Source: Herbiconiux gentiana (GTDB taxonomy: Bacteria > Actinomycetota > Actinomycetes > Actinomycetales > Microbacteriaceae). From it: a stretch of 64,000 nucleotides of DNA. Every line of letters starts with the position of its first letter. Position 1 is the stretch's first letter. The notes beneath the pieces are model-generated. The model did no database searches and was not told the DNA's origin. It worked only from the letters and a program-made list of their open reading frames with translations. The position numbers were made by a program, and so were the translations under genes. Of the stretch, positions 27,117 through 43,280 are shown in pieces. The stretch covers positions 558,001-622,000 of the forward strand of contig NZ_JANTEZ010000003.1 in assembly GCF_024978135.1 (NCBI RefSeq), given 5' to 3'.

Positions 27117-27297
27117 GGCCCGGAAGATTTCAGACGCATGTCGCGGAGGGAACGTTCTCACGGGACCCGGGGCCCAGACGTATCACTACGCTGGCCACTC
27201 CCGGCCGAGCTCTGTTCGCACCGTCTGGCGGCGGGTTCCCGTGAGAACGAGTGCCCCTATTCTGCGCCTTCGCCGTTCGAACACAAGACTTGACTTT

Positions 27298-28266
27298 TCA
27301 GTCGAACAGGAGGGCGCGCAGCTCGGTCTCCGCCGAGGCGAGGCGGTCGCGGTCGATGGTGCGGCCGGCCCGGAAGTGGTCGACCACCCGGGGGTCGACG
27401 TAGCTCGCCTTGGCGATCGAGGGGGTGTTGCCGAGCACCGCGCAGGCGTCGCGCATGGCCTGGGCGAGGGCCTTCGACCGCGCGGTCTTGGTCGCCTGCG
27501 GCCCCGAGCGGGCGAGACTGACGGCCGCGGCGAGCGTGCCGTGCAGCGTGCGGAAGTCCTTGGCGGTGAACTCGCCCCCGGTCTGCTCGCGCACGTAGGC
27601 GTTGATCTCCTCAGCGGAGACCGGATGCCAGCGCGACCCGTCCTTCCACGCGATCAGCCGGGCGTTCGCGCCACGCCGCTTCATGGAGCGCACGAAGGAG
27701 GCCAGATCGGCGTCGGTGATCTCCGAGTCCCACTCCTGCCCGCTCTTGGCGGGGAACGAGAGGTGCACCCGGTCGCCCTTGGTCGTGGCGTGGGCCGCGA
27801 GGAGGGTGGTAAGCCCGTGGCTGCCGTGCTTGGCCGCGTAGCGTTCGCTGCCCACCCGGAGAGAGCCGGTGTCGAGCATCCGGAAGCCGGCCGCCAGCGC
27901 CCGCTCTTCGGGGTAGCCCTCGTGACGGAGGTCGATCGTGACGCGACGACGCGCGGCCGGCAGCGACTCGGCCAGCGCCAGGGCACGGTCGTACTTGATC
28001 CGGTCCTTCTGCTCGCGCCAGGTCGGGTGGTAGATGTACTGACGCCGACCGGCGCCGTCGACGCCCGTGGCCTGGATGTGGCCGTTCGCGTACGGGGCGA
28101 TCCAGACGTCGGTCCATGCCGGCGGGATCGCCAGGTGCTCGATGCGGGCACGCAGCTCGGGGTCGGTGACCGTGTTGCCGGCGTGGTCGCGGTAGGTGAA
28201 GCCGCGGCCCGCCTTCAGCCGGTGGAGGCCGCGGCCTGAGGAGTCGGAGCGTCGGAGCCGTGCCAT
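27298..28266 (-). CDS. DNA topoisomerase IB (poxvirus-like)
   Basis: Type IB enzymes nick one DNA strand through a 3'-phosphotyrosine and let it rotate, without ATP. The 322-aa protein has the bacterial/poxviral layout. The N-terminal domain includes IPPAWTDVWIAPYANGHIQATG. The catalytic domain includes the arginine in KDFRTLHGT, the lysine region HEGYPEERALA and the nucleophile Tyr289 in IAKASYVDPRVV. It is short, as in bacterial homologues. The ATG at 28266 abuts GAGGAG. It is followed by a 193-nt gap before the fructosamine kinase gene with no further gene in it. Confidence 0.93.
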   Translation of the reverse strand: MARLRRSDSSGRGLHRLKAGRGFTYRDHAGNTVTDPELRARIEHLAIPPAWTDVWIAPYANGHIQATGVDGAGRRQYIYHPTWREQKDRIKYDRALALAESLPAARRRVTIDLRHEGYPEERALAAGFRMLDTGSLRVGSERYAAKHGSHGLTTLLAAHATTKGDRVHLSFPAKSGQEWDSEITDADLASFVRSMKRRGANARLIAWKDGSRWHPVSAEEINAYVREQTGGEFTAKDFRTLHGTLAAAVSLARSGPQATKTARSKALAQAMRDACAVLGNTPSIAKASYVDPRVVDHFRAGRTIDRDRLASAETELRALLFD

Positions 28267-28281
28267 CTCCTCAGCACACCA

Positions 28282-28494
28282 CTATCGGTCGCCGACCGCT
28301 CCGTCGGCCTTGCGCCGGGCATCCTCGATCTTGTCGTCGTGCTTGCCGCCGGTGACCTTCTTCGCGGCCCCCGCGAGGCCGTCGAGCAGCTTGTCGCTGA
28401 CCTCCTCGGCCTTCTCGCTCTTCAGTGCCTGCTGCACCTTCTCCTCGTCGAGGAATGCCTTCGCCTTGCGCGTGATGTCGTCGAATCCAGCCAT
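28282..28494 (-). CDS. Rv0909-like putative antitoxin
   Basis: This 70-residue, highly charged helical protein (MAGFDDITRKAKAFLDE, then a Lys/Asp-rich end with GGKHDDKIEDARRK) resembles the small actinobacterial antitoxin family typified by Rv0909. No toxin-like partner lies beside it: the neighbours are a topoisomerase and tuf. It may be a solitary relative with another role. It starts 15 nt upstream of topoisomerase on the same strand, so the two could be cotranscribed. Confidence 0.65.
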   Translation of the reverse strand: MAGFDDITRKAKAFLDEEKVQQALKSEKAEEVSDKLLDGLAGAAKKVTGGKHDDKIEDARRKADGAVGDR

Positions 28495-28534
28495 GACTCC
28501 AGCATGGCCGGATCCGCTCCCCCGGGCAACGCAA

Positions 28535-28562
28535 AAGGGCCGCGCCCTGAGGCGCGGCCCTT
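28535..28562 (-). terminator. Terminator after tuf
   Basis: AAGGGCCGCGCC pairs perfectly with GGCGCGGCCCTT (12 bp, 4-nt loop) and is followed on the minus strand by TTTTGC. It begins 15 nt after the tuf stop, so it ends the rpsL-rpsG-fusA-tuf operon. Confidence 0.85.
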
Positions 28563-28577
28563 CTGATGGAGCAGGTG

Positions 28578-29768
28578 CTACTTGATGATCTTGGTGACGG
28601 TGCCGGCACCCACGGTGCGGCCACCCTCGCGGATCGCGAAGCCGAGACCGTCCTCCATCGCGATCGGCTGGATCAGCGCGACCGTGATGTCGGTGGTGTC
28701 ACCGGGCATGACCATCTCGGTGCCCTCGGGCAGCGTGATGACGCCGGTGACGTCGGTGGTGCGGAAGTAGAACTGCGGGCGGTAGTTCGTGTAGAAGGGG
28801 TTGTGACGGCCACCCTCGTCCTTCGACAGGATGTACGCGGTGCCCTCGAAGTCGGTGTGCGGCGTGACCGAACCCGGCTTCACGACGACCTGGCCGCGCT
28901 CGACGTCCTCGCGCTTGGTGCCGCGGAGGAGCAGACCACAGTTCTCGCCGGCCCAGGCCTCGTCGAGCTGCTTGTGGAACATCTCGATACCGGTGACCGT
29001 GGTCTTCTGCGTCGGGCGGATGCCGACGATCTCGACCTCGGAGTTGATGGCGAGGGTGCCACGCTCGGCGCGGCCCGTGACGACGGTTCCACGACCGGTG
29101 ATCGTGAAGACGTCCTCGATCGGCATCAGGAACGGCTTGTCCTTGTCGCGGATCGGGTCGGGGATCGACTCGTCGACGGCGTCCATGAGGTCGAGGATGG
29201 ACTGGGTCCACTTCTCGTCGCCCTCGAGGGCCTTCAGACCGGAGACGCGGACGACAGGTGCGTCCTCGTCGAAGTTCTGACCGGCGAGGAGCTCGCGGAC
29301 CTCGAGCTCGACGAGCTCCAGGATCTCCTCGTCGTCGACCATGTCGGCCTTGTTCAGGGCGACGAGCAGGTAGGGCACGCCGACCTGCTTGGCGAGCAGC
29401 ACGTGCTCACGGGTCTGAGCCATCGGGCCGTCGGTGGCGGCGACCACGAGGATCGCGCCGTCCATCTGAGCCGCACCGGTGATCATGTTCTTGATGTAGT
29501 CAGCGTGACCCGGGGCGTCGACGTGAGCGTAGTGACGCTTGGGCGTCTCGTACTCGACGTGCGAGATGTTGATCGTGATGCCGCGCTGGCGCTCCTCAGG
29601 AGCGGAGTCGATCGACGCGAAGTCGCGCTGAACGTTGGTCGCCGACGGGAACTTGTCCGCCAGGACCTTCGAGATGGCAGCGGTAAGGGTGGTCTTACCG
29701 TGGTCAACGTGACCGATCGTTCCGATGTTGACGTGCGGCTTGGTCCGCTCGAACTTGGCCTTAGCCAC
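28578..29768 (-). CDS. tuf: Elongation factor Tu
   Basis: EF-Tu (396 aa) carries aminoacyl-tRNA to the ribosome. GTP-binding motifs are GHVDHGKT (19-26), the DAPGHADY switch II region and NKAD; domains 2 and 3 follow with the usual VTGRAERGT and [17 protein letters not shown]. The start is GTG with GGAGG five bases upstream. It is last in the str operon and also has a likely own promoter in the 113-nt gap to fusA. Confidence 0.98.
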   Translation of the reverse strand: MAKAKFERTKPHVNIGTIGHVDHGKTTLTAAISKVLADKFPSATNVQRDFASIDSAPEERQRGITINISHVEYETPKRHYAHVDAPGHADYIKNMITGAAQMDGAILVVAATDGPMAQTREHVLLAKQVGVPYLLVALNKADMVDDEEILELVELEVRELLAGQNFDEDAPVVRVSGLKALEGDEKWTQSILDLMDAVDESIPDPIRDKDKPFLMPIEDVFTITGRGTVVTGRAERGTLAINSEVEIVGIRPTQKTTVTGIEMFHKQLDEAWAGENCGLLLRGTKREDVERGQVVVKPGSVTPHTDFEGTAYILSKDEGGRHNPFYTNYRPQFYFRTTDVTGVITLPEGTEMVMPGDTTDITVALIQPIAMEDGLGFAIREGGRTVGAGTVTKIIK

Positions 29769-29799
29769 TAGGTCCTCCTCAGGACTCTCATGCCGTCGT

Positions 29800-29821
29800 C
29801 CGGATGCTGGATTGCATCCGG
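29800..29821 (-). other. Stem-loop in tuf leader
   Basis: CCGGATGC and GCATCCGG pair perfectly around a 6-nt loop between fusA and tuf, about 15 nt downstream of the predicted tuf promoter start and 31 nt before tuf. Confidence 0.5.
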
Positions 29822-29843
29822 AACCAGGCGGGGGTTTGTTGAT

Positions 29844-29873
29844 ATTTTACGCGAACCTACGAGGCCCGCCGAA
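29844..29873 (-). promoter_or_regulatory. tuf internal promoter
   Basis: TAAAAT (29844-29849) is a near-consensus -10 with a weaker -35 TTCGGC (29868-29873) at 18-nt spacing on the minus strand. It would allow tuf to be made above the rest of the str operon. Confidence 0.5.
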
Positions 29874-29881
29874 CTCGGGTG

Positions 29882-31996
29882 TTACTCGCCCTTGTTCTTC
29901 TGGATGATCTCGTCGGCCACAGCCTTCGGGACCTCGGCGTAGCTCTCGAAGGTCATCGAGTACACGGCACGGCCAGACGTCTTGGAACGCAGGTCTCCGA
30001 TGTAGCCGAACATCTCCGACAGCGGCACGTGAGCACGCACGACCTTGACACCCTGGGCGTCCTCCATGGCCTGGATCTGGCCACGACGGGAGTTCAGGTC
30101 GCCGATGACGTCGCCCATGTACTCCTCGGGGGTGCGCACCTCGACGGCCATGAGCGGCTCGAGCAGCACGGGGCTGGCCTTGCGGGCAGCCTCCTTGAAG
30201 GCCATCGAGCCGGCGATCTTGAACGCCATCTCCGAGGAGTCGACGTCGTGCGACGCGCCGTCGAGCAGGGTCGCCTTGACGCCCACCATCGGGTAGCCGG
30301 CGAGCACGCCGACCTGCAGCGCATCCTGGATTCCGGCGTCGACCGAGGGGATGTACTCACGGGGCACGCGGCCACCGGTGACCTTGTTCTCGAACTCGTA
30401 GACCGTGTCGGCCGTGACCTCGAGGGGCGCGATCGCGATCTGGATCTTCGCGAACTGACCCGAACCACCGGTCTGCTTCTTGTGCGTGTAGTCGTAGCGC
30501 TCGACGGTCTTGCGGATCGTCTCGCGGTAGGCCACCTGGGGCTTGCCCACGTTGGCCTCGACGTTGAACTCGCGCTTCATGCGGTCGACCAGGATGTCGA
30601 GGTGGAGCTCGCCCATTCCCTTGATGACCGTCTGACCGGTCTCCTGGTTCTGCTCCGTGCGGAAGGTCGGGTCCTCCTCAGCGAGCTTCTGGATGGCGAC
30701 ACCCAGCTTCTCCTGGTCGGCCTTCGTCTTCGGCTCGATCGCGACCTCGATCACGGGCTCCGGGAAGGTCATCGACTCGAGCACGATCTGGTTCGACGGG
30801 TCGGACAGGGTGTCACCGGTGGTGGTGTCCTTCAGGCCGATGACCGCGTAGATGTGACCGGCGGTGACCGAGTCGACCGGGTTCTCCTTGTTGGAGTGCA
30901 TCTGGAAGATCTTGCCGATGCGCTCCTTCTTGCCCTTGGTCGAGTTCATGACCTGGCCGCCGGAGTCGAGGTGACCCGAGTACACGCGGATGTAGGTCAG
31001 ACGACCGAAGAACGGGTGCACAGCGACCTTGAACGCCAGAGCCGCGAAGGGGTCGGTCGGGTCGGGGTGACGCTCGACGACCTTCTCCTCGTCGCGGATG
31101 TCGTGACCTTCGGTCGCAGGCACATCCAGCGGGGAGGGGAGGTAGTCGACGACCGCGTCGAGCATCGGCTGCACGCCGCGGTTCTTGAACGCCGAACCGC
31201 ACAGCACGGGGTAGATCTCCGAGTTGACGGTCAGCTTGCGGATGGCGCCCTTGATCTCGGCGATCGAGAGCTCCTCGCCGCCGAAGAACTTCTCGAGCAG
31301 CGCGTCGTCGGTCTCGGCGACGGTCTCGAGGAGGAGCTGACGGTACTCGTCGGCCTTCTCCTTGAGGTCGGCCGGGATCTCCTCGATCTCGTACTTGGCA
31401 CCCATCTGCACGTCACCCTTGGCGTCTCCGCGCCAGGTCAGCGCGCGCATCTCGACCAGGTCGACGACGCCCTCGAAGGACGACTCCGCACCGATCGGGA
31501 GCTGCAGCACCAGCGGCTTGGCGCCGAGGCGGTTGATGATGGTGTCGACCGTGAAGTAGAAGTCGGCGCCCAGCTTGTCCATCTTGTTGACGAAGCAGAT
31601 GCGGGGCACGTTGTACTTGTCGGCCTGGCGCCAGACGGTCTCCGACTGGGGCTCGACGCCCTCCTTGCCGTCGAACACGGCGACGGCACCGTCGAGGACG
31701 CGGAGCGAACGCTCCACCTCGACGGTGAAGTCGACGTGACCGGGCGTGTCGATGATGTTGATCTGATTCTTGTTCCAGAAGCACGTCGTGGCGGCAGAGG
31801 TGATCGTGATGCCACGCTCCTGCTCCTGAGCCATCCAGTCCATCGTGGCGGCGCCGTCGTGCACCTCACCGATCTTGTGGGTGATGCCCGTGTAGAACAG
31901 GATGCGCTCGGTGGTGGTGGTCTTGCCGGCATCGATGTGCGCCATGATGCCGATGTTGCGGACCTTGTTCAGGTCGGTGAGCACGTCCTGTGCCAC
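29882..31996 (-). CDS. fusA: Elongation factor G
   Basis: EF-G (704 aa) drives ribosomal translocation. It has the P-loop AHIDAGKT near the N-terminus, DTPGHVDF switch II, NKMD, and domains II-V with [18 protein letters not shown]. The start is GTG preceded by GGAGGA. Length and order (rpsG-fusA-tuf) are standard. No substitutions typical of fusidic acid resistance were looked for in detail. Confidence 0.98.
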   Translation of the reverse strand: MAQDVLTDLNKVRNIGIMAHIDAGKTTTTERILFYTGITHKIGEVHDGAATMDWMAQEQERGITITSAATTCFWNKNQINIIDTPGHVDFTVEVERSLRVLDGAVAVFDGKEGVEPQSETVWRQADKYNVPRICFVNKMDKLGADFYFTVDTIINRLGAKPLVLQLPIGAESSFEGVVDLVEMRALTWRGDAKGDVQMGAKYEIEEIPADLKEKADEYRQLLLETVAETDDALLEKFFGGEELSIAEIKGAIRKLTVNSEIYPVLCGSAFKNRGVQPMLDAVVDYLPSPLDVPATEGHDIRDEEKVVERHPDPTDPFAALAFKVAVHPFFGRLTYIRVYSGHLDSGGQVMNSTKGKKERIGKIFQMHSNKENPVDSVTAGHIYAVIGLKDTTTGDTLSDPSNQIVLESMTFPEPVIEVAIEPKTKADQEKLGVAIQKLAEEDPTFRTEQNQETGQTVIKGMGELHLDILVDRMKREFNVEANVGKPQVAYRETIRKTVERYDYTHKKQTGGSGQFAKIQIAIAPLEVTADTVYEFENKVTGGRVPREYIPSVDAGIQDALQVGVLAGYPMVGVKATLLDGASHDVDSSEMAFKIAGSMAFKEAARKASPVLLEPLMAVEVRTPEEYMGDVIGDLNSRRGQIQAMEDAQGVKVVRAHVPLSEMFGYIGDLRSKTSGRAVYSMTFESYAEVPKAVADEIIQKNKGE

Positions 31997-32038
31997 GGAT
32001 TCCTCCGAAAGATAGAAAGGGAAGGTGGGGTCGAACGA

Positions 32039-32509
32039 CTACCAGCGGTAGTGGGCGAAGGCCTTGTTCGACTCGGCCATCTTGTGGGTGTCTTCGCGAC
32101 GCTTGACAGCGGCGCCCAGACCGTTCGACGCGTCGAGGATCTCGTTCTGGAGACGCTCGGTCATCGTCTTCTCGCGGCGGCCCTTGGCGTAGGTGGTGAG
32201 CCAGCGCAGCGCGAGGGTGTTGGCGCGGTGAGGCTTGACCTCGACCGGCACCTGGTAGGTCGAACCACCGACGCGGCGGCTGCGGACCTCGAGAGTGGGG
32301 CGCACGTTGTCGAGCGCCTTCTTCAGCGTGACGACGGCGTCCTGGCCGTTCTTCGCCGCGACACCCTCGAGGGCGTCGTACACGATGCGCTCGGCGATGG
32401 CCTTCTTGCCGTCGAGGAGGATCTTGTTGACGAGCTGGCTGACGACCGGGGCGCCGTAGACGGGGTCGGCGACAACGGGACGCTTCGGGGCGGGACCCTT
32501 GCGAGGCAT
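32039..32509 (-). CDS. rpsG: 30S ribosomal protein S7
   Basis: S7 (156 aa) organises the 30S head and in E. coli represses the str operon. [19 protein letters not shown], the [15 protein letters not shown] loop and the C-terminal [13 protein letters not shown] identify it. The ATG overlaps the rpsL stop (TAATG). Confidence 0.98.
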   Translation of the reverse strand: MPRKGPAPKRPVVADPVYGAPVVSQLVNKILLDGKKAIAERIVYDALEGVAAKNGQDAVVTLKKALDNVRPTLEVRSRRVGGSTYQVPVEVKPHRANTLALRWLTTYAKGRREKTMTERLQNEILDASNGLGAAVKRREDTHKMAESNKAFAHYRW

Positions 32510-32883
32510 TACTTCTTCTCCATCTTCGCGCCGTAACGGCTGCGAGCCTGCTTGCGGTTCTTCACGGCCTGCGTGTCGAGCGCGCCGCGGACGATCTTGT
32601 AACGGACGCCGGGGAGGTCTTTCACACGACCGCCGCGCACGAGCACCATCGAGTGCTCCTGCAGGTTGTGGCCCTCACCGGGGATGTAAGCGGTGACCTC
32701 GGTGCCGTTCGACAGCTTGACGCGGGCGACCTTGCGAAGCGCGGAGTTCGGCTTCTTGGGGGTGGTGGTGTACACACGGGTGCACACGCCGCGCTGCTGG
32801 GGGTTGGCCTTGAGGGCGGGCGCCTTGGTCTTGACGACCTTCGGGGTGCGACCCTTGCGGACCAACTGCTGAATGGTTGGCAC
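32509..32883 (-). CDS. rpsL: 30S ribosomal protein S12
   Basis: S12 (124 aa) helps monitor codon-anticodon pairing. The GTG at 32883 with AAGGAG 7 nt upstream gives [12 protein letters not shown], the family N-terminus; the frame extends upstream without family match. [12 protein letters not shown] and [27 protein letters not shown] are intact, including the lysines whose change gives streptomycin resistance. First gene of the str operon. Confidence 0.98.
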   Translation of the reverse strand: MPTIQQLVRKGRTPKVVKTKAPALKANPQQRGVCTRVYTTTPKKPNSALRKVARVKLSNGTEVTAYIPGEGHNLQEHSMVLVRGGRVKDLPGVRYKIVRGALDTQAVKNRKQARSRYGAKMEKK

Positions 32884-33193
32884 TACGTACTCCTTGTATT
32901 CGAAACGCTCGGTGTCAGTTCTCACTGGATGTCGGGCGCGGATTCCCGCACCCGTTCGTTCACGCCCCTGCACGCATCGCGAGGATGCATCGGGTTCGTC
33001 TTGGATCCACCGGCGGTACGAAATGGCTCTGGTATCGCTGGTTGGAAGAGCAGTGGGGGGCTCTCGGCCCCGCTTCGCTCGAAAATCTGGGCATGCTGAA
33101 TGCACACACCCGGAAAATCTTAGCCTTTTGACCCCGACGGGTCAAATGCCGCCGAGTCTGAACTCGACGACCGGCAACGCGGACCTAGGGATG
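32884..33193. other. Gene-free region upstream of rpsL
   Basis: These 310 nt hold no credible gene. They contain the str operon promoter (33117-33145), its palindrome (33127-33146) and an untranslated leader of about 225 nt. The 3' end of the convergently placed membrane-protein gene lies just beyond 33193. No terminator-like stem with a U tract is seen. Confidence 0.7.
33117..33145 (-). promoter_or_regulatory. str operon promoter within a palindrome
   Basis: TTGACC (33140-33145), 17 nt, and TAAGAT (33117-33122) form a strong minus-strand promoter. The perfect inverted repeat TTTGACCC-N4-GGGTCAAA (33127-33146) covers the -35 box and half of the spacer, so a dimeric repressor binding there would block RNA polymerase. 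Confidence 0.75.
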
Positions 33194-34345
33194 CTACCAG
33201 GTCGTGCTGGGAGCGGGGACCTCACCGGGGTTTCGTTCCGCGCGGTCGACGGATGCCCGCTCCTCCGCCTGGGCGCGGTCCCACTCCTCGCGGGCCGCGG
33301 CGTTGCGGGCCTTGAGCCGCCGTCCGCGCAGGGCGATCAGCGCGCCGGTCCAGATCGAGACCTCGCGGGCGACGATCGCGCCGCCTAGGGTGAGCGGGTC
33401 CATGGTGAGCGAGCGCACGAACTCGAACTGCTGCTGGGGCTGCCAGTTCCAGGCCTGCACGTGCACGAGTGCCCCGGCGATGCCGGCGAAGTAGACAACC
33501 ACGGCGACGAGGAAGCCCCCGAGCACGTAGGCCCACCAGCCGGCGCGGTTGACGATCAGCACGATCAGGATGAGCGACAGCGCGAACGCCACGACGGGCA
33601 CGATGAAGGCGGCCGACCGCAGGAAGTCGAGGAACGCGGTGACCGCGGCCTCGCCCGTGAGGTTCGCGCCGATCACGAAGAACGACACCGCGGCGAAGAG
33701 CAGGGCGAAGACCGCCGTGCCGAGCAGCGCGATCAGGCTGCCGGCGCCGCGGTTGCCCTTGGGCTCGGGCGGACGGGGCGCCTGCACCGGCTGGGGCACC
33801 GGCTGGTAGGGCGGCGGGCCCTCCGAGACGGGGGCGGGGGTATGGCCGGCCTGGGCAGCGGCGGCACCGGCGCCGGCGCCGGTCGCGAAGGCGGCCGCGG
33901 GGTACGGGGTGCGGTCGGCGGGAGCATCCTGCACCACCGGGCGGTCGACGACCGGCTCGTTGTCGGGCTCGGCGGAGGTGACGTAGGGGCCACCGAGGGG
34001 CTGCCGGTCGTAGGCCGCGGTCGCCTGCTCGGCGACGGGGGCGTGCACGACGGGCTCGTGCTCCACCGGGTCGTGCACGACGGGCTCCGGGGCCGGCTCG
34101 GGGTCGGGCTCCGGATGCGCGGCCGCCGGCATCTCGATCGGTTCGGGGATCTCGACGGGACGGGGGGCCTCGGCGGCCGGCTCGACGGGTGCGTCGCCGA
34201 CGTGGGCGTCGGTCGCCTGACTGTCGGCCGCCTGGCTGTCGGCCGCCTGGCTGTCGGTGGGCCGCGCGTCGGCGGCGTCATCGGCGCCGGGGGCCTGCCA
34301 GCCCGGGAACTCGGGCAGCGCGTCGTGGCGATCGTCGGTGCTCAT
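33194..34345 (-). CDS. Membrane protein with long disordered acidic N-terminus
   Basis: This 383-aa protein is of unknown function. Residues 1-200 are Ala/Pro/Asp/Glu-rich and look disordered. They include three DSQAA-type repeats (31-45) encoded by a 15-bp tandem repeat. Three clear transmembrane segments follow at about 203-227, 246-266 and 272-295, with a possible fourth near 320-342, then a charged C-terminal helix. No signal peptide is seen. A TAGAGT box lies exactly 6 nt before the ATG. It runs in the same direction as, and just upstream of, the str promoter, probably as a separate unit. Confidence 0.75.
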   Translation of the reverse strand: MSTDDRHDALPEFPGWQAPGADDAADARPTDSQAADSQAADSQATDAHVGDAPVEPAAEAPRPVEIPEPIEMPAAAHPEPDPEPAPEPVVHDPVEHEPVVHAPVAEQATAAYDRQPLGGPYVTSAEPDNEPVVDRPVVQDAPADRTPYPAAAFATGAGAGAAAAQAGHTPAPVSEGPPPYQPVPQPVQAPRPPEPKGNRGAGSLIALLGTAVFALLFAAVSFFVIGANLTGEAAVTAFLDFLRSAAFIVPVVAFALSLILIVLIVNRAGWWAYVLGGFLVAVVVYFAGIAGALVHVQAWNWQPQQQFEFVRSLTMDPLTLGGAIVAREVSIWTGALIALRGRRLKARNAAAREEWDRAQAEERASVDRAERNPGEVPAPSTTW

Positions 34346-34351
34346 GGCGTC

Positions 34352-34357
34352 ACTCTA
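34352..34357 (-). promoter_or_regulatory. Candidate -10 box, leaderless membrane-protein transcript
   Basis: TAGAGT (TAnnnT) ends 6 nt before the ATG at 34345. No Shine-Dalgarno sequence is present between them. Confidence 0.45.
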
Positions 34358-34415
34358 GACCCGCGCCCCTGCCGCGCCCGGGAAGGGATCGGGCGCGTTC
34401 GCTGTTCCAGTCGGC

Positions 34416-35495
34416 ATGACCCTCCCCCTGCCGCCCCGCACCCGCGTCGCCGTGATCGGCGCGGGGCAGGCCGGGCTCTCCGTCGCCTACCACCTGCACC
34501 GCCGGGGACTCGAGCCGGGCGCCGGCTTCGTCGTGCTCGACCGTGGTCCGGATGCGGGCGGCGCCTGGCAGCACCGCTGGGAGGCCCTGCGGCTCGGGTC
34601 GGCGCACCGCGTGAACGACCTCCCCGGCATGGCGGAGCTCGGCCTGAGCTTCGACACGGCCGACCGGTCGCGGGCGGCGCGCGACGTCGTCTCCGAGTAC
34701 TACCGCCGCTACGAGGAGGCGTACGGGCTCGAGGTGCGACGTCCGGTCACGGTGAGCGCGGTCCGGGACGAGCATCCGCTGCTGCGTGTCGAGACCGACC
34801 ACGGCTCGCTCACGGCCGAGGTGGTGGTGAACGCGGGCGGCACCTGGGGCAGCCCCTTCAAACCCCACGTGCGGGGCGAGGAGGGCTTCCTGGGGCGCTC
34901 CTGGACCACGGTGGACTACCGCAGCGCCGAGGACTTCCGCGACCGCCGCGTGATCGTCGTCGGCGGCGGGACGTCGGCCACGAACATCCTGCTGGAGCTC
35001 GAGGGCGTCGCCCGGAGCACCACGTGGGTGACCCGGCGGCCGCCCGAGTTCGTCGACGGCGACGGTTTGGCGGCGGAGGCCGGGGTCGCGGCGGTCGCCG
35101 TCCAGGATCGGGCCGCGCGGGAGGGCCGCGCGCTGCCGAGCATCGTCAGCAGCACGGGGCTGGTGGCCACGCCGGCCGTCACGGCGGCGATCGAGCGCGG
35201 GGTGCTGGTCGCGCATCCGATGTTCACCTCGATCGAGCCGGAGGGGGTGCGCTTCGCCGACGGGTCGTTCGAGCAGGCCGACGACATCGTCTGGGCGACC
35301 GGGTTCCGGGCCGAGCTCGGGCACCTCGCTCCCCTGCACCTCAGGGAGCACGGCGGAGGAATCGCCGTCGAGCGGGGGAAGGTGCTGCGCGACCCGCGCG
35401 TCTTCCTCGCGGGCTACGGGCCGCAGGCGTCGACGATCGGCGCCAACCGGGCCGGGCGGATCGTGGCGAACCAGGTGCTCGCGCGGCTCGGCTGA
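34416..35495 (+). CDS. Flavin-containing monooxygenase-like NAD(P)-binding protein
   Basis: The 359-aa protein has an N-terminal FAD-binding motif VIGAGQAGLSVAYHL (about 12-26) and a second dinucleotide motif VIVVGGGTSATNIL near residues 179-192. A conserved WATGFRAEL lies near 290, the layout of flavin-dependent monooxygenases and related oxidoreductases. The middle contains the aromatic VNAGGTWGSPF loop. The substrate cannot be read from sequence. ATG start; no strong ribosome site is visible. It runs convergent with rpoC. Confidence 0.8.
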   Translation: MTLPLPPRTRVAVIGAGQAGLSVAYHLHRRGLEPGAGFVVLDRGPDAGGAWQHRWEALRLGSAHRVNDLPGMAELGLSFDTADRSRAARDVVSEYYRRYEEAYGLEVRRPVTVSAVRDEHPLLRVETDHGSLTAEVVVNAGGTWGSPFKPHVRGEEGFLGRSWTTVDYRSAEDFRDRRVIVVGGGTSATNILLELEGVARSTTWVTRRPPEFVDGDGLAAEAGVAAVAVQDRAAREGRALPSIVSSTGLVATPAVTAAIERGVLVAHPMFTSIEPEGVRFADGSFEQADDIVWATGFRAELGHLAPLHLREHGGGIAVERGKVLRDPRVFLAGYGPQASTIGANRAGRIVANQVLARLG

Positions 35496-35556
35496 CCCGC
35501 CCGCGGCGGCCTGCCTAGGCACGGCGGCCCGCCAAGGGCACGACCCCCGGCACGGC

Positions 35557-35592
35557 GAAGGGCCCCCCACCACGGATGGTGAGGGGCCCTTC
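35557..35592. terminator. Bidirectional stem-loop between rpoC and the monooxygenase gene
   Basis: GAAGGGCCCC-CACCA pairs with TGGTG-GGGGCCCTTC (15 bp with one mismatch, 4-nt loop). It lies between two convergent genes, 17 nt from the rpoC stop and 62 nt from the monooxygenase stop. It has no U tract on either side. Confidence 0.7.
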
Positions 35593-35608
35593 GGCGTGTG
35601 TCGGGACC

Positions 35609-39487
<3,879 letters not shown>

Positions 39488-39529
39488 TTTTCCTTCTCTC
39501 CTGGAAAAAGTCTTCTAGTGGCTGCCGGC

Positions 39530-43018
<3,489 letters not shown>

Positions 43019-43211
43019 GGAAATAACCTCCGTGGACCCCGTCGGGCCCTTGCGTTACTTACGGTCGATGTGGTGTCGAGAACTCCCGAGATATGGTCCG
43101 AACCCGCCATCTGGTTCTAGAGTGTTGCTGCAGAGGACGATTCGAAGACCGTCACCAGGCAGCTGCCGACCACAATATGAAGGCATGAGTGTTCTGGGAG
43201 CGCAAAGAACC

Positions 43212-43240
43212 ACAATAGGCGCTTTCGACACGCCTGTCCA
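43212..43240 (-). promoter_or_regulatory. rpoB promoter
   Basis: TGGACA (43235-43240), 17 nt, then TATTGT (43212-43217) on the minus strand. Predicted start near 43205, giving a leader of about 185 nt before the TTG start. It diverges from the promoter at 43250-43278. Confidence 0.65.
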
Positions 43241-43249
43241 GTCGAATTC

Positions 43250-43278
43250 TTGACCAGTTTGGGTTTCTCAGGTATAAC
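43250..43278 (+). promoter_or_regulatory. Promoter of the spermidine-synthase-like gene
   Basis: TTGACC (43250-43255), 17 nt, TATAAC (43273-43278). The predicted start, near 43285, falls after the GTG at 43281, so the usual start codon call for the following gene needs checking. Confidence 0.65.
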
Positions 43279-43280
43279 GC

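Noticed and set aside
27105-27297. Small gene between the fructosamine kinase and topoisomerase genes
   Set aside because: No frame with a plausible ribosome site and family match is seen; it is treated as intergenic.
29879-32536. Long plus-strand frame opposite fusA and rpsG
   Set aside because: It is a mirror of EF-G and S7 coding DNA with no matching domains.
32509-32883. Streptomycin-resistance changes in S12
   Set aside because: KPNSALRK and the [10 protein letters not shown] segment are unchanged from the family consensus.
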